DNA from: Mucilaginibacter sp. L3T2-6
GTDB lineage: Bacteria > Bacteroidota > Bacteroidia > Sphingobacteriales > Sphingobacteriaceae
Length of the DNA stretch: 64,000 nucleotides
Assembly: GCF_030519355.1 (NCBI RefSeq)
Contig: NZ_JAUMKC010000006.1
Location: 186,001-250,000, forward strand
Direction: 5' to 3'
Made by a program: the position numbers and the translations under genes. Position 1 is the first letter of the stretch. Every line of letters starts with the position of its first letter. Shown in pieces: positions 34,912 to 45,442 of this stretch. Under the pieces are notes generated by a model that ran no database searches, was not told the DNA's origin, and was given only the letters and a program-made list of their open reading frames with translations.

Positions 34912-35883
34912 TTATTTATCCCGTTTTTCCAGTGAATAAGCAATATTGTTTTTATAAGATTGCGATATATAAAGTGCTATGTGATAAAAAAATAAGAAAA
35001 GAACAGGGCTAATGCTCACAAGGATAAATTTGAGCCGGAATGACAAGCTGGGACGCCTGTTGAACTCCCGTCGTAAATTGTCTGAAATTTTTGCCAATGT
35101 TTGTTCTTCTATTCCAAAACATTTCCGCCAAATGCATACTGCTTCAGCATAGTGATATACCGTATCAGCCTCCTGAGGCCCCCATCGTTTAATCAATGCA
35201 TTTTTAAAGCCATAATCCATGAAGTTCTGTGACGATATTCGGGTTTGCGGATGAATATGAATAAATACCAGCGGATTAGGTATTGATTTTACGTTAAGAC
35301 CGAGTTTAATTATCATTTTACACAGGTCATAATCGTCCATACGGCTTTGTTCTTCATCGAACCGGAGATTATTAGCCTGAAATATCTTTTTATTGATTAT
35401 GATTGATGAGCATGACATCATCATCAGCCTATTGGTATGGAGCGTCTTATTGTAATGATAATAACGATAGAGTTTGAAAGGATATGGGTGTATTTTCGAA
35501 TAGCCGCCACAATATAATAATGCAAGTTTGGGATTAGCAACCATCTCATCCATCCGTATTTTGATGCTTTCGGCCAGCATTTCATCGTCGTCATCTAAAA
35601 ATATGACGTAATCACTGCCAGACGCGTCCATTCCGTCATTTCGGGCGCCCGATGCAAATTTTTTGGTACTGTGGATATAAAGCCATACTATGCCTGGATA
35701 GCTGTTTTTAAATTCCGCTACAATTGCCTTGGTCTCATTGCTTGCTTTCTGATCGCAGTTATTATCTATTATACAGACTTCAAAACGGGGATAATTCTGT
35801 GTAGCAACAGACAGCAGGGCTCTTTTTAACAGTTCAGGTCTGTTTTTAGTAGGTATAATAACAGATAAGGTAGCATAAGACAT
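34912..35883 (-). CDS. Family 2 glycosyltransferase
   Basis: 323 residues. N-terminal GT-A fold with SVIIPTKNRPELLKRAL, the aspartate of IIDNNCD, and the metal-binding acidic run FLDDDDEM (about 95-102). A hydrophobic helix near 285-308 suggests membrane attachment. It follows the ABC transporter with a 72-bp gap. The sugar cannot be told. Confidence 0.87.
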   Translation of the reverse strand: MSYATLSVIIPTKNRPELLKRALLSVATQNYPRFEVCIIDNNCDQKASNETKAIVAEFKNSYPGIVWLYIHSTKKFASGARNDGMDASGSDYVIFLDDDDEMLAESIKIRMDEMVANPKLALLYCGGYSKIHPYPFKLYRYYHYNKTLHTNRLMMMSCSSIIINKKIFQANNLRFDEEQSRMDDYDLCKMIIKLGLNVKSIPNPLVFIHIHPQTRISSQNFMDYGFKNALIKRWGPQEADTVYHYAEAVCIWRKCFGIEEQTLAKISDNLRREFNRRPSLSFRLKFILVSISPVLFLFFYHIALYISQSYKNNIAYSLEKRDK

Positions 35884-35955
35884 TATTATTCGGAATTATT
35901 AAGATAGAAAGGCAAAGCCGTTGATATAAACTGCATAGCAACTTGCAGCCCAATC

Positions 35956-37731
35956 TCAAAGTTTTTGTCTGGAATACATTTTCTTAAATTCGCCATCCTT
36001 ATTAACCAGGGTTTCGAAATCCCCTTCCTGATCGATATGGCCATTTTTAAGGAGGTAAATATAGTCTGCAATTTTTAAATTATACAGCCTGTGGGTAACC
36101 ACAATTATCATTTGATCTTTCAGGTTCTTTTTCAGGTTTTCAAACACTTCAAATTCGGCGTTTGGATCCAATGAACTGGTTGGCTCATCGAGTATAATAA
36201 GGTTTGCGTCACGGTAAAATATCCTTGACAGGGCTAACTTTTGCCATTGGCCACCGCTTAATTGTTCGCTGCCCTTAAAATGCCTTCCTATACGGGTTTT
36301 GTAGCCATTGCTCAGCTGCATAATAAAATCGTGTGCCTGGGCCAGCTTGGCAGCCTGCTCGGTTTGGCCTTTAGTTATATCATTATTGTCATCACCCAGC
36401 ATTATATTCTCTTCAACGCTTAAAAAATATTTTTCAAAATCCTGAAATAGGAACACTGTTTTATTTCGAAAAGCATTTAATTCTATTTGACTAATATCTA
36501 TGTTGTCAACTTTAATATCCCCTGCCTGGCTCTCGTAAAGCCTGGCCAGCAGTTTTATAAGCGTGGTTTTCCCCGAACCATTTTCTCCTACCAGTGCAAC
36601 TATCTTGCCGGGTTTACATTCCATGTATATATTATCAAGTACAACTTTGTTCGTGTCGGGGTAGGTGAAGGATAATTTTGATATGGTAAGGCCTGTTTTT
36701 GCGGAAGGAAATGGTAATGTGCCCGCATTTATCTTTGATGTTTTGAGATCTAAAAATGAAAACAGATCTTTTAAAAAGAGCCTTTGCTGAAATAACTGAA
36801 TAAGCGCCTGTAGAAAACCTTTTGAGGAATTTTGAAGGCGTTGAAAACCTTGCAGGTAAATAACAAAAACGCCCAAAGTAATTATTTTTTCCCACGTGTA
36901 CTCGGCAAGCAAGGCGAAGGCAAAGCCCATAGCAATCACTTCGCCTGCTTCGGCTAATAAATTATACCAGACAAGTTTGGCATGAAGCGATGTTTTTTCA
37001 CGATAAATAATCTCCCGGATATTCATTATTTTTTTTATGAAGCTATTCCCGTAACCAAACACACGTACTTCTTTTGCAGAATTAATGCCGGTTAAAGCAT
37101 TGCTCAAATAGTTCGCCTCACGCTCCATAGGGGCAAATTTTTTCTCCATCTGCAGCAGTCTGAAACCCGAATACCATTTTGTTATGGCTAATGGTATAAA
37201 TACTACCGTTAAAAAGAGCGCGAAAAGAGCATGAATAGTAAAGAAGAATCCAATGAGGAATAACAGCGAAAGGATGTTAATTACCATAGTGTTAAAGTCC
37301 TTAAATAATTGTGGTATCTTATAAGATGCCTGTTGCTGTGCAAGATGTAAAGTGTCGTGATACAGCGGATTTTCATAATACTCATAGTCAACCTCAATGG
37401 CTTTTTGAAATATCTTGGCCGATAGACTATCGGTTATCTTGTGCTGATGCTTAATATCTAAGTATGCCGAGTATTGGTTAATACATACAATTAGCAATTG
37501 TATCAACGCATAACCCGCGATAAATGGTAAAATACTGTCAAACGCTTTGTACTGATGCAGTACAGCGTCTATCATAGCTTTCATGAAATAAAGGGAAGCT
37601 ATAGGCAGAAAAGATTGTAATATCTGCAGAAAAACATTGACTCTGGTCAGGCGCTTGTCAACAGTCCAGAGCAATTCACGGGACCTTCTGAGGTCGTGTA
37701 AAAAAGCTATAAAGTTCTTTCTTATATTCAA
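35956..37731 (-). CDS. ABC exporter (fused permease-ATPase)
   Basis: 591 residues: six-helix permease (about 20-310) and ATPase with Walker A GENGSGKTTL (about 380), Q-loop FLFQDFEK, signature LSGGQWQKLALSR and Walker B LIILDEPTSSLD. Homodimeric type-IV exporter of lipid, glycan or peptide. Two possibilities: export of the polysaccharide repeat made by this locus, or a transporter serving the lasso-type operon 20 kb away, which has none of its own in the window. No peptidase domain is present. Confidence 0.88.
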   Translation of the reverse strand: MNIRKNFIAFLHDLRRSRELLWTVDKRLTRVNVFLQILQSFLPIASLYFMKAMIDAVLHQYKAFDSILPFIAGYALIQLLIVCINQYSAYLDIKHQHKITDSLSAKIFQKAIEVDYEYYENPLYHDTLHLAQQQASYKIPQLFKDFNTMVINILSLLFLIGFFFTIHALFALFLTVVFIPLAITKWYSGFRLLQMEKKFAPMEREANYLSNALTGINSAKEVRVFGYGNSFIKKIMNIREIIYREKTSLHAKLVWYNLLAEAGEVIAMGFAFALLAEYTWEKIITLGVFVIYLQGFQRLQNSSKGFLQALIQLFQQRLFLKDLFSFLDLKTSKINAGTLPFPSAKTGLTISKLSFTYPDTNKVVLDNIYMECKPGKIVALVGENGSGKTTLIKLLARLYESQAGDIKVDNIDISQIELNAFRNKTVFLFQDFEKYFLSVEENIMLGDDNNDITKGQTEQAAKLAQAHDFIMQLSNGYKTRIGRHFKGSEQLSGGQWQKLALSRIFYRDANLIILDEPTSSLDPNAEFEVFENLKKNLKDQMIIVVTHRLYNLKIADYIYLLKNGHIDQEGDFETLVNKDGEFKKMYSRQKL

Positions 37732-37986
37732 AATGGATTGTGAGTTAACTTATAAAATATTATCTTCAGCGATCGTTAAAAACAATCACTTTCCTTACTT
37801 GCCGGTCAATTGCGTTGTTGTAGATAAGGTAAGTTATTTTTAGTAAGACACCTGATCATTCAAAAGAAAGAGTTTTAAATTAAAATATGTAGTTTAGCTG
37901 CAATTAATAAGATGTTTGTTAAAAGTTGAAAACCAGTAATAAAATCCCTTATCGCACGAAGATATCACCTAAGCTTGCAAATAAAA

Positions 37987-40479
37987 ATGTACATCAATAA
38001 GAAAATCGTATTTCTGCTATCTTTTTGTCTATGTATAAACGTATTTACAGCTTTGGCACAAGGTAAGCATCAAATGCAGATTGATGCGTTGAACAGTGCA
38101 TCGCAAATACCCGATATTTTTACTGGATATAGCCTGTCTGCAATAACTGCAGACCAGCTTTCAGATGCTGATATTGCTACCATCAGATCGAGGTTGCAGG
38201 CAAGTGGCATATCCAATGAGCAAGCTGAACAGATAGCGTTAAGTAAAGGGATGCTGCCGGCGGAGTGGCAGAAATTGAAAGCGAGGCTTACAGGTGCTCA
38301 AAGCGCCGGAGGCGCCCAAAGTATCTCTTCCGGCCCAGCTACTCTTGAAAGCGCTAAGAGGCACCAACAAACGGACGACTATTTATCCTACCAAAAGCCG
38401 CCTACATCTGGCGTATTTGGAGCGTCTCTTTTTAGCACAGCGTCGTTATCTTTCGAGCCGAACCTGCGTATAGCTACGCCTGTTAATTACATACTTGGAG
38501 CAGACGATGAATTGCTGATCAATGTATCAGGTTATCAAGAAACCGGTATTAGGTCTGTCGTACAGCCCGAAGGCACGATCTTTTTGCCTCATGTCGGTAC
38601 AATTGCAGTAGCCGGGCTTACCGTTGGGCAGGCCACTGCAAGAATCCAGGAAAAAATGGCTCAAACAACTTATGCATCCCTGAAAAATGGCCAGTCAAAG
38701 CTTACTATTACGCTGGGTAAGATAAAAAGCATACATGTTACCATTGTCGGCGCGGCAAAGCCGGGCAATTATACCGTTTCTTCGCTTTCAACTGTTTTTA
38801 ATTCCCTATTTTTATGCGGAGGGCCAGGTGATATTAATTCCTACCGCAGTATAGAATTGTTAAGGGAGAATAAGGTATATAAAACAATAGACCTTTACCA
38901 GTTTCTGACCCGGGGCGACCAGCAGGGAAATGTTCCGCTGCAAGAAGGTGATGTAATAAATTTTCCGGTTTATAAAAAGCGGGTAACAATAACGGGGGAG
39001 GTTAAAAGATCGGGAATATTTGAACTTAAGGACGGTGAGAAATTACAGGATCTTTTGTTTTTTGCGGGTGGGTTTACCGAGCGGGCCTATAAAGCCAGCA
39101 TTAAAGTAAAGCAGGTGACAGATATCGAACGAAAGATAAAAGACCTGCCAAAGACAGAGAATGCAAACTATGAGCCGCAGAATGGCGACGAGTTTGAGGT
39201 AGGCGCCATTTTGAACCGTTTTGAAAATGAAGTAAATATCACGGGCGCAGTTTACCGGGCCGGTGCATTTGAGCTTACACCAGGCCTTACTGTCGGTGGT
39301 TTGATACAACGGGCGGGCGGACTGCAGGAAAACGTATTTACCCGGCGTGCAACTTTAACTCGCACCCATGCAGACGGCACAAAAGAGAACATTACATTTA
39401 ATGTAACAGAAATCATGAACGGGGCTAGCGATATTGCCCTTGTTAAGGGTGATGTGGTGCATATTGCTGCTGAGGATGATTTCAGGAGTGATTTGAAAGT
39501 AACGGTATTGGGCGAGGTAAGGAAACCAGGTGATTATGGGTTTAAACAAAATCTCTCACTAAAAGATATTTTGTTTATGGCAGGAGGGGTTACGGACGCA
39601 GCCAGTTCATTTAATATTGAAGTTGGAAGACGTATTGTAAATCAAAGCCTCCAGGTAAGCGTTGATTCAATAGCCGAAGTGTATAATGTTGATATTCATG
39701 ATGGGCTGGAAATAGAAAATAATAAATTCGTGCTGCAGCCTTATGATATCATAACCGTAAGGCGTAACCCGGGTTATACGGAGCAAAAGCGCGTTACTAT
39801 AAATGGAGAGGTCTCTTTTCCGGGAAGTTATACGATTGGCCTAAAAAACGAACGTATCAGCAGCCTCATTAAACGAGCAGGTGGTTTATCGCCGCTTGCA
39901 TATAAAAAGGGTGTTTTTTTAATAAGGAAGAATACAGATGCCGATCAGGCCAATGATCAGAGTATTAAGACCGTTCAGAAAAAAACAGGCGATACAAGCA
40001 CAACCCAGGTTATCGAAGACGCAAGTAGGGCAAACAATAGGATAGCCATAAACCTTGAACAGGTGTTGAATGAACCCGGATCAATGAACGATTATGTTCT
40101 ACAGGATGGTGACATTATACAGGTTTTAAAAGTAGATCCGTTGGTAAGGGTAAGCGGCGAAGTGCTGGCGCCAACTAAAGCGGGCTTCATTGAAAGCGAA
40201 TCGTTAAATTATTACCTTACACAGGCAGGGGGAACTACAGAAAATGCCCGCTTGTCTAAAATATACGTAGTTTACCCCAATGGGCATGTAAATAAAGCCA
40301 AAAATGGCTTCTTAGGATTGTTCAGGTCCTATCCGAAAATTGAACCCGGCGCCGAAATAATTGTGCCGCATAAAAAGGTAAGAAGGGCGCTTACCACCGG
40401 CGAAACTATAGGCCTAACATCAACTATAGTTTCATTAATATCATTAGTTATAATCACGATTACCAATATTCATAAATAA
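37987..40479 (+). CDS. Wza-like polysaccharide export protein with SLBB domains
   Basis: About 830 residues with a signal peptide (1-25, cut after ALAQ). After a helical region (40-120), a Poly_export domain begins at about YILGADDELLINVSGYQE, followed by a series of about five or six SLBB domains (each with a V-x-G-x-V-x-xPG pattern) and a C-terminal membrane helix (about 805-825). It forms the outer-membrane or periplasm-spanning export channel. The ATG at 37987 replaces an upstream TTG. It begins the plus-strand polysaccharide operon. Confidence 0.9.
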   Translation: MYINKKIVFLLSFCLCINVFTALAQGKHQMQIDALNSASQIPDIFTGYSLSAITADQLSDADIATIRSRLQASGISNEQAEQIALSKGMLPAEWQKLKARLTGAQSAGGAQSISSGPATLESAKRHQQTDDYLSYQKPPTSGVFGASLFSTASLSFEPNLRIATPVNYILGADDELLINVSGYQETGIRSVVQPEGTIFLPHVGTIAVAGLTVGQATARIQEKMAQTTYASLKNGQSKLTITLGKIKSIHVTIVGAAKPGNYTVSSLSTVFNSLFLCGGPGDINSYRSIELLRENKVYKTIDLYQFLTRGDQQGNVPLQEGDVINFPVYKKRVTITGEVKRSGIFELKDGEKLQDLLFFAGGFTERAYKASIKVKQVTDIERKIKDLPKTENANYEPQNGDEFEVGAILNRFENEVNITGAVYRAGAFELTPGLTVGGLIQRAGGLQENVFTRRATLTRTHADGTKENITFNVTEIMNGASDIALVKGDVVHIAAEDDFRSDLKVTVLGEVRKPGDYGFKQNLSLKDILFMAGGVTDAASSFNIEVGRRIVNQSLQVSVDSIAEVYNVDIHDGLEIENNKFVLQPYDIITVRRNPGYTEQKRVTINGEVSFPGSYTIGLKNERISSLIKRAGGLSPLAYKKGVFLIRKNTDADQANDQSIKTVQKKTGDTSTTQVIEDASRANNRIAINLEQVLNEPGSMNDYVLQDGDIIQVLKVDPLVRVSGEVLAPTKAGFIESESLNYYLTQAGGTTENARLSKIYVVYPNGHVNKAKNGFLGLFRSYPKIEPGAEIIVPHKKVRRALTTGETIGLTSTIVSLISLVIITITNIHK

Positions 40480-40507
40480 TATACCGGGTACAGGAAAGCA
40501 ATATAAT

Positions 40508-41497
40508 ATGTTCAGCCAGGAACAAATAGTCCGGATAATATCCAACGTAGTTAAAAAATGGCGGCTCTTGTTGCTTGCTGCCATAGTTGGCGCTTTGATT
40601 GGTTTTATCAGGATACGCAGCAAACGGCCTGTTTATAGAGCCAATATTAGTTTCGTGTTATCAACGGAATCAAAACCTAATAGCGGCATCTATAACTTAG
40701 CTGCGCAACTTGGCTTTGATGCTATATCCAGCAGCCCCGATAATATTTTTTCGGGCGAAAATATTATTGAGTTGTTTAAATCCAGAAGGCTTATCGGCGC
40801 TGCTCTGATGTCGGAAGTGGATACAAAGCCCCGTCAAACCCTCCTTAATCTTATCGCAAGAAAACAATTCAGCGAAGAATTTCATACTGTTGGTGCATTC
40901 GGCAACGATCTGGATAAGTTTACGCCGACTCAGAAAATGTTGTATCAGCAAATCATCACTTATGTCGAAAAGTCGTTTATCGTATTTAAGAAAGATAAGA
41001 AACTGATTGTTTATATATTAAGTGTTACTTCTACTGATCCTGATATCACTTACTACACTGCAAAGCTCCTATTGGACGAAACATTTAAGTATTTTACCGA
41101 GACCAAGACCAAGGTTTTCGCTTCGGGGGTGAAGCTTTTGCAACACGAAGCAGATAGCCTGGCTATGGTGCTGAGGGGTATCTTTTCGTCGACAGCATCC
41201 ATGAACGACCGCACCTACGATCTCAATCCTGCTATCTCCGTTCAACGTTCAGGCGCTATGTTTAATCAGGCAAAGGCCGCAGCATATAACGCAGCCTATA
41301 TTGAGGTGATGCGCAATCTCGAGATAGCGAAAGTTAATCTGCAAAAGGAAACGCCTTTATATCGGATTATAGACGAATCCGATCTGCCGCTAATTCCTGA
41401 AAAAGTAAGTCTTATAAAACATATGGCTGTCACAACGCTGATAGGATTATTGTTTATGGCAGTTTTGCTGGGTGTAGATGAACTATTAAAAAGCTAA
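40508..41497 (+). CDS. Wzz-type chain-length determinant protein
   Basis: 329 residues with the Wzz topology: helix near 19-36, a periplasmic alpha/beta domain with long helices, and a second helix near 305-323. No cytoplasmic tyrosine-kinase domain is fused. Adjacent to the Wza-like gene (28 bp gap); it sets polymer length together with the polymerase. Confidence 0.85.
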   Translation: MFSQEQIVRIISNVVKKWRLLLLAAIVGALIGFIRIRSKRPVYRANISFVLSTESKPNSGIYNLAAQLGFDAISSSPDNIFSGENIIELFKSRRLIGAALMSEVDTKPRQTLLNLIARKQFSEEFHTVGAFGNDLDKFTPTQKMLYQQIITYVEKSFIVFKKDKKLIVYILSVTSTDPDITYYTAKLLLDETFKYFTETKTKVFASGVKLLQHEADSLAMVLRGIFSSTASMNDRTYDLNPAISVQRSGAMFNQAKAAAYNAAYIEVMRNLEIAKVNLQKETPLYRIIDESDLPLIPEKVSLIKHMAVTTLIGLLFMAVLLGVDELLKS

Positions 41498-41517
41498 ACT
41501 TTATTCGTGAAAAAAAT

Positions 41518-42516
41518 ATGTATGATAATCGTTATCACGAAGCAGACCTGAGCCGGTATAGCTTCCTTATAACCGGCGGTGCAGGGTTCATCGGTTCAAA
41601 CCTTGTTAAATATTTACTTAAATATAATGCAGGGAAAGTGCGCGTGCTGGATAATTTTTTAACAGGTTATCGCCGCAATGTTGAGCCATTTCTCGATAAT
41701 CCAGCCTTCGAAATGATGGAAGGTGATATCAGGGATATTGAAGTTTGTAAAAAAGCGGTTATCGGTATGGATTATATAAGTCACCAGGCTGCGCTTGGAT
41801 CTGTTCCCCGCTCGATAAATGATCCGGTAACTACTAACTCTGTTAATATTTCAGGCTTCTTGAATGTTATTCACGCTGTTAAAGACAGTGGAACTATTAA
41901 ACGCTTTATCTACGCGGCGTCTTCTTCGACCTACGGAAGCAGTCAGGAACTGCCAAAAGTTGAAGCACGCATAGGAAAACCGCTGTCCCCTTATGCTGTA
42001 ACTAAATACGTTAACGAATTGTATGCTGATCTCTTCTCAAGGGTTTACGGGTTAGAATCTGTCGGACTCCGATACTTTAATATTTTCGGACCCGGGCAAA
42101 GCCCCGAAAGTGAATATGCTGCCGCGATACCTAAATTTATTTTAGCTGCCAAATTGGGCAAGGCGCCCACATTTAATGGTGATGGAGAACAAACAAGAGA
42201 TTTTACCTTTGTAGAAAATGCCGTTCAGGCCAATATTAAATCCTTTTTTATACAGAATGTACCTCCTGAAGATAGCATATACAATATTGCTTGCGGCAGC
42301 CAGACATCCCTAAATCAACTTTGGTTGGAGATTACAAGAGTTTTAGATGTGAAACTAGAGCCGGTATACCGCGAAAGCAGGGCAGGAGACGTGCGGCATA
42401 GTCTTGCCAACATTGAAAAGGCCGGCGATATTTTGGGATATAAACCCCTTATCGGCTTTAAAGAGGGGATAAAGACTACAATAGAATCTTTTAACTATCA
42501 TCAATGTTTTTATTAA
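41518..42516 (+). CDS. NAD-dependent UDP-sugar 4-epimerase (WbpP/Gne-like)
   Basis: 332 residues of the extended SDR type. NAD loop GGAGFIGSN (19-27), SSSTYGS with the catalytic Ser, YAVTK with Tyr and Lys, and RYFNIFGPGQSPESEYAAAIP. The last motif is characteristic of UDP-GlcNAc/GlcNAcA 4-epimerases. Supplies a nucleotide sugar to the locus. Confidence 0.87.
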   Translation: MYDNRYHEADLSRYSFLITGGAGFIGSNLVKYLLKYNAGKVRVLDNFLTGYRRNVEPFLDNPAFEMMEGDIRDIEVCKKAVIGMDYISHQAALGSVPRSINDPVTTNSVNISGFLNVIHAVKDSGTIKRFIYAASSSTYGSSQELPKVEARIGKPLSPYAVTKYVNELYADLFSRVYGLESVGLRYFNIFGPGQSPESEYAAAIPKFILAAKLGKAPTFNGDGEQTRDFTFVENAVQANIKSFFIQNVPPEDSIYNIACGSQTSLNQLWLEITRVLDVKLEPVYRESRAGDVRHSLANIEKAGDILGYKPLIGFKEGIKTTIESFNYHQCFY

Positions 42517-42517
42517 A

Positions 42518-43789
42518 TTGAGCTTTTACAAATCATTTGGGATATATACAATTTGTGGTTTGGCTGCCAAAGGTATTTCATTTTTCCTGCTGCCATTTTT
42601 CACTTATTATCTTTCACAAAGTGAGTACGGCATCATTGTAATATTTTCTAACTCAATCTATTTCATAGCGCCCTTGATGAATCTGGGGATAGGAGAAACG
42701 TTTACAGTTGAATATCCGTCTATCGACAAAAAGCAGCTGGCAAGCTTTGTAAGCACTTCCTTAGCGATCCCTGTTTTAGTGTTATTGATGGTGCTGTTGA
42801 CGGTTATACTTTTTCATTCTGTTTTTTTCAGCCTGACGGGATTGACCACGCAGGTGCAATATATCGTATGTTTCTTTAGCTTCTCCAATTTCTATAGCGA
42901 CTACTTGTTTACCATATTAAGAAACAAAAACAAACCCCTGAGCTTTGGTATACTTGCTATTTTGAAAACGGTGCTTGAACTGGTGCTGGCAGTGCTTTTT
43001 ATACGGTTTCTCAGAATGGGTTATATGGGCAGGGTGCAAAGTATGTTTATAAGCACTGTTGTGGTATTTATTGTAGCGCTTTTTTATTTTATTAAAAGCG
43101 GGCTAATTACGTTTAACTGCAGTAAAAGCTGGATTCTGCTTATCTTAAAAAGAGGACTTCCGGCCATACCGCTCTTTTTTATGGTGTTTTTCTTGTACAA
43201 TACGGATAAATACATGGTCAATTACTTTTTCGGGGCGGCAAAAGCCGGCCTGTATGGTTTGGCTGCACAGTTTGCCTTTATTATAACCATGCTCAGTTCG
43301 GCTTTTATCACACCTTTTTATCCCTTTTTATATGATAATCTAAATAAGGGGAATTACCAAAAAGTAGTTAAAGTAGCTGGCAGTTATGTGTTGCTTCTTG
43401 GCGTAACAGGCTTGCTGATATACCTATTTGCGCCTATAGGATTCAGGTATTTTATTGCTCCAAAATTCCAATCTTCATTGTACTATCTGCCCTTTTTGAT
43501 TATTGGGCAGTTTTTTTACAGCGCTTATATGATTTTAGGTGGACTTGTATATTATAAAAGGCAAAATAACCTTTACTATTTCATTTGCCCTGTGGTGATA
43601 ATGTTCTCAATTTTAGTTAATTACTATTTACTGGCTGTGTTAAAAATAACTCAATTTGGGTACGCATCAGTGCTATCATACCTTTTTTGCTTTAGCTTAA
43701 TAGCAGTCTTTTATCGAAGGGAAATAAAAAGGGGGATAATTATATTGTCAGAATCAACACCATATCGATTGAATAGAAGTCCGAAATGA
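42518..43789 (+). CDS. Wzx-type oligosaccharide flippase
   Basis: 423 residues with about twelve hydrophobic helices and the MATE/PST-like N terminus (GIYTICGLAAKGISFFLLPFF). It starts with TTG one base after the preceding stop; no nearer ATG would preserve the first helix. Flips lipid-linked repeat units across the inner membrane. Confidence 0.88.
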   Translation: MSFYKSFGIYTICGLAAKGISFFLLPFFTYYLSQSEYGIIVIFSNSIYFIAPLMNLGIGETFTVEYPSIDKKQLASFVSTSLAIPVLVLLMVLLTVILFHSVFFSLTGLTTQVQYIVCFFSFSNFYSDYLFTILRNKNKPLSFGILAILKTVLELVLAVLFIRFLRMGYMGRVQSMFISTVVVFIVALFYFIKSGLITFNCSKSWILLILKRGLPAIPLFFMVFFLYNTDKYMVNYFFGAAKAGLYGLAAQFAFIITMLSSAFITPFYPFLYDNLNKGNYQKVVKVAGSYVLLLGVTGLLIYLFAPIGFRYFIAPKFQSSLYYLPFLIIGQFFYSAYMILGGLVYYKRQNNLYYFICPVVIMFSILVNYYLLAVLKITQFGYASVLSYLFCFSLIAVFYRREIKRGIIILSESTPYRLNRSPK

Positions 43790-43808
43790 TTGCCAGATAA
43801 TTATAACT

Positions 43809-44561
43809 ATGTCAATAGAACGTCACCACTTTGTAGAGGTTACCCCTTGGACTGGAGAACATATACACCGGTATATTGAGTCCGCCCGGTATATTCGTGA
43901 AGGCGACGTAATATTAGACCTTGCATGTGGGTCGGGCTACGGTGCTGATATTTTAAGCAAGGTCAGCAATACTAAAATTTATGCAGGTGATATAGATCCA
44001 GCCGCTATAACAGCATGCCGGAAGGACTGGGAACACAACACATCAATAAGCTTTGAGATAATGGATGCGACCTCCCTTCCGTTTAAGGATGCTTTTTTTG
44101 ACGTTATTGTCTCCCTGGAAACTATTGAACATTTAATCGAATACAGGAAAATGCTATCAGAGTTTGGCCGGGTTGTTAAACCAGGTGGAACTGTTATTAT
44201 CTCGACACCCAATATTAAAATATCCAGTCCGGACGGAAACATTATCAACCCGTTTCATACCCAGGAATTTACTTACGAGGAGTTAAATGATATTTTAAGG
44301 GCTGAATTTGCAACGGTTGATATTTACGGGCAAAAGTATGTGCGTTACCCGGGAAAATGGCACAGTTGGGCTAAGCGCCGTATGGAAAATCTGTTGCTGG
44401 CGCGCGGTATAAGAAAGTTGCCTTACAAAGTCCGGAATAGTGTTTTTGAATCTTTTTTCGGTCAATCGCTTTACCCCACGTCTCATGATTTTCAATTATT
44501 TTCTGAAAAGGAGTTTGCGGAAAAAAATTGTCACGTATTATTTGCTGTATGCCGAAAGTGA
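43809..44561 (+). CDS. SAM-dependent methyltransferase
   Basis: 250 residues, class I fold. SAM loop DLACGSGYG (37-45), then the acidic GDIDPAA and SLETIEHLIEY. The start HHFVEVTPWTGEHIHRY resembles methyltransferases of polysaccharide loci. Probably methylates a sugar of the repeat unit. Its end overlaps the next gene. Confidence 0.85.
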   Translation: MSIERHHFVEVTPWTGEHIHRYIESARYIREGDVILDLACGSGYGADILSKVSNTKIYAGDIDPAAITACRKDWEHNTSISFEIMDATSLPFKDAFFDVIVSLETIEHLIEYRKMLSEFGRVVKPGGTVIISTPNIKISSPDGNIINPFHTQEFTYEELNDILRAEFATVDIYGQKYVRYPGKWHSWAKRRMENLLLARGIRKLPYKVRNSVFESFFGQSLYPTSHDFQLFSEKEFAEKNCHVLFAVCRK

Positions 44562-45418
44562 AGATCAAACCAAAAGTAAGTATAGTCATCCCGGTTTATA
44601 ACGGAAGCCGATACTTACAGCAGACGGTAGTTTCTGTTCTAAAGCAAAGTTTTAATGACTTTGAAGTATTGATATTGAATGATGGTAGTACAGACAATAC
44701 CGGCCAAATTGTACTTGAATTGGAAAATTTGGATAACAGGATAAGGGCTTTCGAAAAAGAAAATACCGGAGTGGCCGCCACGCGTAATTTGGGGTTGGAA
44801 CGGGCTCTGGGAGAATTTGTAGTTTTTTTAGACGCAGATGATTTATTAGGGGAGGACTTTATCCAATCGCGGGTGGAAGCATTGATGACTAATAGCCAAG
44901 CAGGGGCCTGCGGCTCAAAAATAAGTTTCATAGATGAAAAAGGAGTTAGTATCAACCAATCTGCCCCGATGCAGGCGCCGGGCGACAAGATGATGGAAGA
45001 CATCCTGTTTTATAACAGTAATATTGCAACTATACCATCGAACCTGATGTTCAGGAAGCAAGTACTTATAGACAATAGTATATCTTTTGATACGCGATTA
45101 CACAGCAGCGCAGACAGGCTGTTTTTATGCAAATTGGCGTTGGTTTCAACGTGTATTTCGTTATCTTGTCAAAACATTTTTTATCGTGTACATTCCGGCA
45201 GCATGTATCATAACCCGGATAGTATGAAGAAGTTGTTTAAGGACAACGAGTTATTTGTTAACATTTTGATAAATGAATATATAGTGCCTAAGCGGCTAAT
45301 GAAGGAGTTCCTGAGAAAGAACTACTATATGCTTAGCGGAGCTGCTATACAAGCCAGGGATTACTTAAGTTTCTTTTGGTATGTAATTAAATACGGACTA
45401 GCCCGGGTAGGTATTTGA
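44549..45418 (+). CDS. Family 2 glycosyltransferase
   Basis: 289 residues. SIVIPVYNGSRYL at the start, DGSTD (nucleotide-binding) and FLDADDLLGED (metal-binding DxD). ATG at 44549 overlaps the methyltransferase by 13 bp, which indicates coupling. Donor and acceptor are unknown. Confidence 0.88.
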   Translation: MPKVKIKPKVSIVIPVYNGSRYLQQTVVSVLKQSFNDFEVLILNDGSTDNTGQIVLELENLDNRIRAFEKENTGVAATRNLGLERALGEFVVFLDADDLLGEDFIQSRVEALMTNSQAGACGSKISFIDEKGVSINQSAPMQAPGDKMMEDILFYNSNIATIPSNLMFRKQVLIDNSISFDTRLHSSADRLFLCKLALVSTCISLSCQNIFYRVHSGSMYHNPDSMKKLFKDNELFVNILINEYIVPKRLMKEFLRKNYYMLSGAAIQARDYLSFFWYVIKYGLARVGI

Positions 45419-45442
45419 TAAAACAGGGGTAGACACTTTACG

